A stretch of DNA of 9,353 nt from Chloroflexota bacterium (GTDB taxonomy: Bacteria; Chloroflexota; Limnocylindria; Limnocylindrales; CSP1-4), in the NCBI GenBank assembly GCA_021785115.1, contig JAJYGO010000159.1, positions 1 through 9,353 of the forward strand. The letters run 5' to 3'. Shown piece by piece: positions 6,865 to 9,353 of this stretch (position 1 is the stretch's first letter; the number at the start of each line of letters is the position of its first letter). The notes beneath the pieces were generated by a model. It was not told the DNA's origin. It did not search any database and saw only the letters and a list, made by a program, of their open reading frames with translations. Position numbers and translations under genes: made by a program.

Positions 6865-7689
6865 TCATCCCTTCAGCGACCCCTGCAGGAGGGCGGCCAC
6901 GAACTGGCGCTGGAAGACGAGGAAGACGAGGAGCGAGGGCATGAGGATGAGGAGTGCCCCCGCGCTCAGGAGCGGGATGTCCGTCGCGTAGTGCCCCTGG
7001 AACGCGCCGAGCGCGCCGGCCATGGTCCGCTGGGTCGGATCCTGGACCAGCACCAGCGCGAGCAGGAACTGGTTCCACGTCCAGACCGAGAGCAGGATGG
7101 TCAGCGAGGAGATCGCGGGCCGGGCGAGCGGGACATGGATGCGCCAGAAGAGGTCGAGGATGCCGGCGCCGTCGACCCGCGCGGCCTCGGACAGCTCCGA
7201 GGGCATGTTCACGAAGTGCGCGCGCATCCAGTAGACCGAGAACGGCATGTACAGCCCGATCAGGGGGAGGACGATCGCCAGTCGCGAGTTGAGCAGCCCG
7301 AAGCTCCGGACCAGGTAGTAGAGGGGCGTGATGATCCCCTCGAGCGGCAGCGTGAGGCCGAGCAGGAAGACGATGAAGAGCAGCCGAGCACCGGGGATGC
7401 GCAGGTGCCCGATGGCGAACCCGGCCATCGTGGCGATGACGACCGAGACCGGCACCACGCCCAGCACGATCAGCGTGCTCGAGACCAGCAACGCGGGCAT
7501 GTTCGCCACCTGGAACGCCCGCGCGAAGTTGCCCCACTGCGGGTTGGCCGGCCAGTCGATGCCCAGCGGCGTAGACCCTGACGGGTGGAGCGCGGTCGTG
7601 AACAGGCTGGCGAACGGCAGCAGCGTGATGACCATCAGCAGGATCAGGACGAAGCTGCCGGTCAGCACCTCCCGGCGCTGCATGATCAC
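6865..7689 (-). CDS. Sugar ABC transporter permease, CUT1 family, MalG-like
   Basis: This is the second inner-membrane subunit of a carbohydrate importer. Its 274 residues match the usual 270-300. An N-terminal membrane segment spans about 11-31, followed by an external region with ALHPSG and five further hydrophobic segments (about 68-93, 102-122, 136-155, 194-214, 239-259). The EAA loop, which docks on the ATPase, reads EAARVDGAG at 168-176 and ends near HVPLARP at 185-191. The C-terminus GSLKG is typical of MalG-type permeases. The start is taken as GTG at 7689, overlapping the previous gene's stop by four bases (GTGA). An ATG two codons later (7683) is possible, but its spacing from the GGAGGAG ribosome site is too long. 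It pairs with the MalF-like permease upstream. Confidence 0.95.
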   Translation of the reverse strand: MIMQRREVLTGSFVLILLMVITLLPFASLFTTALHPSGSTPLGIDWPANPQWGNFARAFQVANMPALLVSSTLIVLGVVPVSVVIATMAGFAIGHLRIPGARLLFIVFLLGLTLPLEGIITPLYYLVRSFGLLNSRLAIVLPLIGLYMPFSVYWMRAHFVNMPSELSEAARVDGAGILDLFWRIHVPLARPAISSLTILLSVWTWNQFLLALVLVQDPTQRTMAGALGAFQGHYATDIPLLSAGALLILMPSLLVFLVFQRQFVAALLQGSLKG

Positions 7690-8657
7690 AGCGGCTCTCC
7701 TCCGGTCATGCGCTGGATCGGCAGGACCACGAGCAGCACGAGGATGACGAGGACCACGGCGAGCGCCGAGGCAAGGCCCACCTGCTGCCCGACGAAGGCG
7801 AGCTGGTAGATCTCAAGGCCGGGGACCATGGTGGCAAGCCCGGGACCGCCCCCGGTGGAGATGTACACGATGTCGAAACTGGCGAGGGCGGCGATGGCGG
7901 TGACCGTGATGCAGACGGCGATCTCGTTGCGCAGGCTCGGCACGGTGATCGCCCAGAACTCCTGGATGGCACCTGCACCATCGATGCGCGCCGACTCGTA
8001 GAGCGCCGGGTCGATCTTGCTCATGCCGGTCAGGAGCAGGACCGTGCAGAGCCCGAGCAGCACCCAGACGCCGATGAGCCCGACCGCGGGCAGCGCGGTG
8101 CCGAAGTCGCCCAGCCAGGCGCGGGTGATGCCCCCCAGGCCGATCGCCGAGAGGAACTCGTTCACCACGCCCGGAAGGGCGAGCACCCAGCTCCAGGCGA
8201 TCCCGGCCGCGACGAGCGGGATGACCTGGGGCAGGAAGAGCACGGTGCGAGCGGCCGTGCCGATGGGCCCGGTGACGATGCGGCGGATGAGCGACGCGAC
8301 GACGAGCCCGAGGCCGACCGAGATCACGCAGAAGAACAGGATGAGCTGGAAGGCGTTCGCGAGGATCTGCAGCAGGTCAGGATTGGGGAGGACCGTCCAG
8401 GAGTTCGAGAGGCGGACCCACCGGGAGGCGCCGATGCCGTCCCAGCGATACAGGGAGTACTGGACCGTCAGGACGAGCGGCTGCAGCACGAAGACCACGT
8501 ACACGATGAGCGCGGGGGCCACCATCAGCCACCCGGCCCAGTTGGCCCTGCGGAGCCCCCGCAAACGGGAGGCCCGCAGGGCCGTCACGGGGCGTCCGGT
8601 CACGCGGCTCGGCGCTTCGACGACCGACGCGTCAGCAGTGGGACCGGTCTGAGACAT
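7686..8657 (-). CDS. Sugar ABC transporter permease, CUT1 family, MalF/UgpA-like
   Basis: This is the first inner-membrane subunit of the carbohydrate importer. It has 323 residues, with a polar, Arg-rich cytoplasmic tail of about 40 residues followed by a first membrane segment at 43-64 and the typical QYSLYRWDG region. More membrane segments follow at about 101-124, 138-160, 188-211, 246-267 and 293-313. The EAA loop reads YESARIDGAG at 220-229 and ends in TVPSLRNE at 238-245. The STGGGPG stretch at 267-273 is common in this family. The ATG at 8657 lies three bases after the binding-protein stop, with only a weak ribosome site, so translation is probably coupled. It forms a heterodimer with the MalG-like permease. 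No ATPase gene is visible in the window. Confidence 0.95.
   Translation of the reverse strand: MSQTGPTADASVVEAPSRVTGRPVTALRASRLRGLRRANWAGWLMVAPALIVYVVFVLQPLVLTVQYSLYRWDGIGASRWVRLSNSWTVLPNPDLLQILANAFQLILFFCVISVGLGLVVASLIRRIVTGPIGTAARTVLFLPQVIPLVAAGIAWSWVLALPGVVNEFLSAIGLGGITRAWLGDFGTALPAVGLIGVWVLLGLCTVLLLTGMSKIDPALYESARIDGAGAIQEFWAITVPSLRNEIAVCITVTAIAALASFDIVYISTGGGPGLATMVPGLEIYQLAFVGQQVGLASALAVVLVILVLLVVLPIQRMTGGEPL
7695..7703 (-). promoter_or_regulatory. Ribosome binding site for the MalG-like permease
   Basis: On the minus strand this reads GGAGGAGAG, inside the end of the MalF-like gene. AGGAG (7697-7701) lies seven bases before the GTG at 7689 but 13 before the ATG at 7681-7683, favouring the overlapping GTG start and hence translational coupling of the two permeases. 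Confidence 0.65.
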
Positions 8658-8660
8658 GGA

Positions 8661-9353
8661 TCAGGACCCAAGTTCCTGCAGGTACTGGGTCTGGACGTAC
8701 TTGAGCATCCCGGCCGGGGTCTCCTGACCGCCGACCATCTTCTGGAGCTCAGGCGTCCACCCCTGCGCGAAGATGGAACCGGTGGCGTTGGCGATGAAGC
8801 CCATCGTCCCGTTGTCCTTGAATACGTTCTGGGCGGCAGACAGCGTGTCGTTGATGATCGAGCCTGAGGCTGCCGGCGGCACCGACAGATCCGGGGGTCC
8901 GCCCGGGTACGAGCCGCCGACGCTCACGTCGATCTGGCGCGCGGTCGGGTTCGTGGCGACCCAGTTGAAGAAGAACGCCGCGCAGTCCGCGTGGGGGGCC
9001 TTGGCGGCGATGCCATACGTCAGCGGCGACGACATGGCTGCGTATGTACCACCCGCGGTCGCCGGCGGGAAGAGGAAGAACCCCACGTTGCCCGACATGA
9101 ACTTGTCGTAGTTGGCGTCTTCCCAGTCACCGTTGAAGGTGAACACGCCCTCGCCCTTCTCGAACCGGCCGTTCGAGTCGGTGTACTGGATCGCGTTCGT
9201 GTCCTTGGGGAAGTACCCCGCCTGGATCCACTTCTGGAGGTGCTGCGCCGCCTGCAGGTTGGCCGGCGTGTCGATCGTGGTGCCCTTCTTCTGGAAGATC
9301 CAGTCGTTGATCGCACTGGCCGGGCCGTAGTCGGCCATCAGATCCTGCAGCGG
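8661..9353 (-). CDS. Extracellular sugar-binding protein of the ABC importer (5' partial)
   Basis: These are the C-terminal 230 residues of a solute-binding protein of the SBP_bac_1 / CUT1 carbohydrate type. It captures the sugar outside the membrane and delivers it to the two permeases directly downstream. The frame is open to the window edge, and the signal peptide and N-lobe are not shown. Family marks include QKWIQAGYFPKDT, then GRFEKGEGVFTFNGDWE (the usual region where the protein loops back, with aromatic residues near the sugar) and SSPLTYGIAAKAPHADCAAFFFNW, matching the common pattern of a run in which extra residues are grouped before a NW motif. The C-terminus is TQYLQELGS. The ATG at 9338 is internal, since LQDLMADYG continues upstream. 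The ligand cannot be read from this fragment; the operon suggests an alpha-glucoside. Confidence 0.92.
   Translation of the reverse strand, partial: PLQDLMADYGPASAINDWIFQKKGTTIDTPANLQAAQHLQKWIQAGYFPKDTNAIQYTDSNGRFEKGEGVFTFNGDWEDANYDKFMSGNVGFFLFPPATAGGTYAAMSSPLTYGIAAKAPHADCAAFFFNWVATNPTARQIDVSVGGSYPGGPPDLSVPPAASGSIINDTLSAAQNVFKDNGTMGFIANATGSIFAQGWTPELQKMVGGQETPAGMLKYVQTQYLQELGS

Overview
This 9.35 kb window is GC-rich (about 70% by eye) with tightly packed genes. It encodes high-GC-style lipoprotein and ABC genes, with GTG starts common. Composition and families fit an Actinomycetota- or Chloroflexota-like bacterium, but nothing in the window fixes the phylum. It has two oppositely transcribed blocks that meet at a short convergent intergenic region (4012-4139).

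Left block (+ strand, 1-4011): the C-terminal part of a DrrA-like ABC exporter ATPase; a 555-residue permease that is a head-to-tail fusion of two ABC-2 membrane domains, translationally coupled to it by an ATGA overlap; and, after a 102-base gap, a secreted lipoprotein alpha/beta hydrolase of the TAP/S33 peptidase type. The gap holds a 25-base near-perfect palindrome (2405-2429), the clearest non-coding signal in the window.

Right block (- strand, read from 9353 down to 4140): the C-terminal part of a sugar-binding protein, two CUT1-type sugar permeases, a cytoplasmic beta-lactamase-family serine hydrolase and a GH13_18 sugar phosphorylase resembling sucrose / sucrose-6F-phosphate phosphorylases. 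Gaps are 3 nt, a 4-nt overlap, 28 nt and 39 nt, so this is very probably one operon. The inferred scheme is that the binding protein and permeases import an alpha-glucoside, powered by a shared ATPase encoded elsewhere. The phosphorylase then splits it to glucose 1-phosphate plus an acceptor. The serine hydrolase may remove an ester or other side group.

No mobile element, CRISPR array, tRNA or rRNA was recognised. I found no evidence for a wholly new system. The points most worth a second look are the true substrate of the phosphorylase operon, the hydrolase embedded in it, and the palindrome before the lipoprotein gene.
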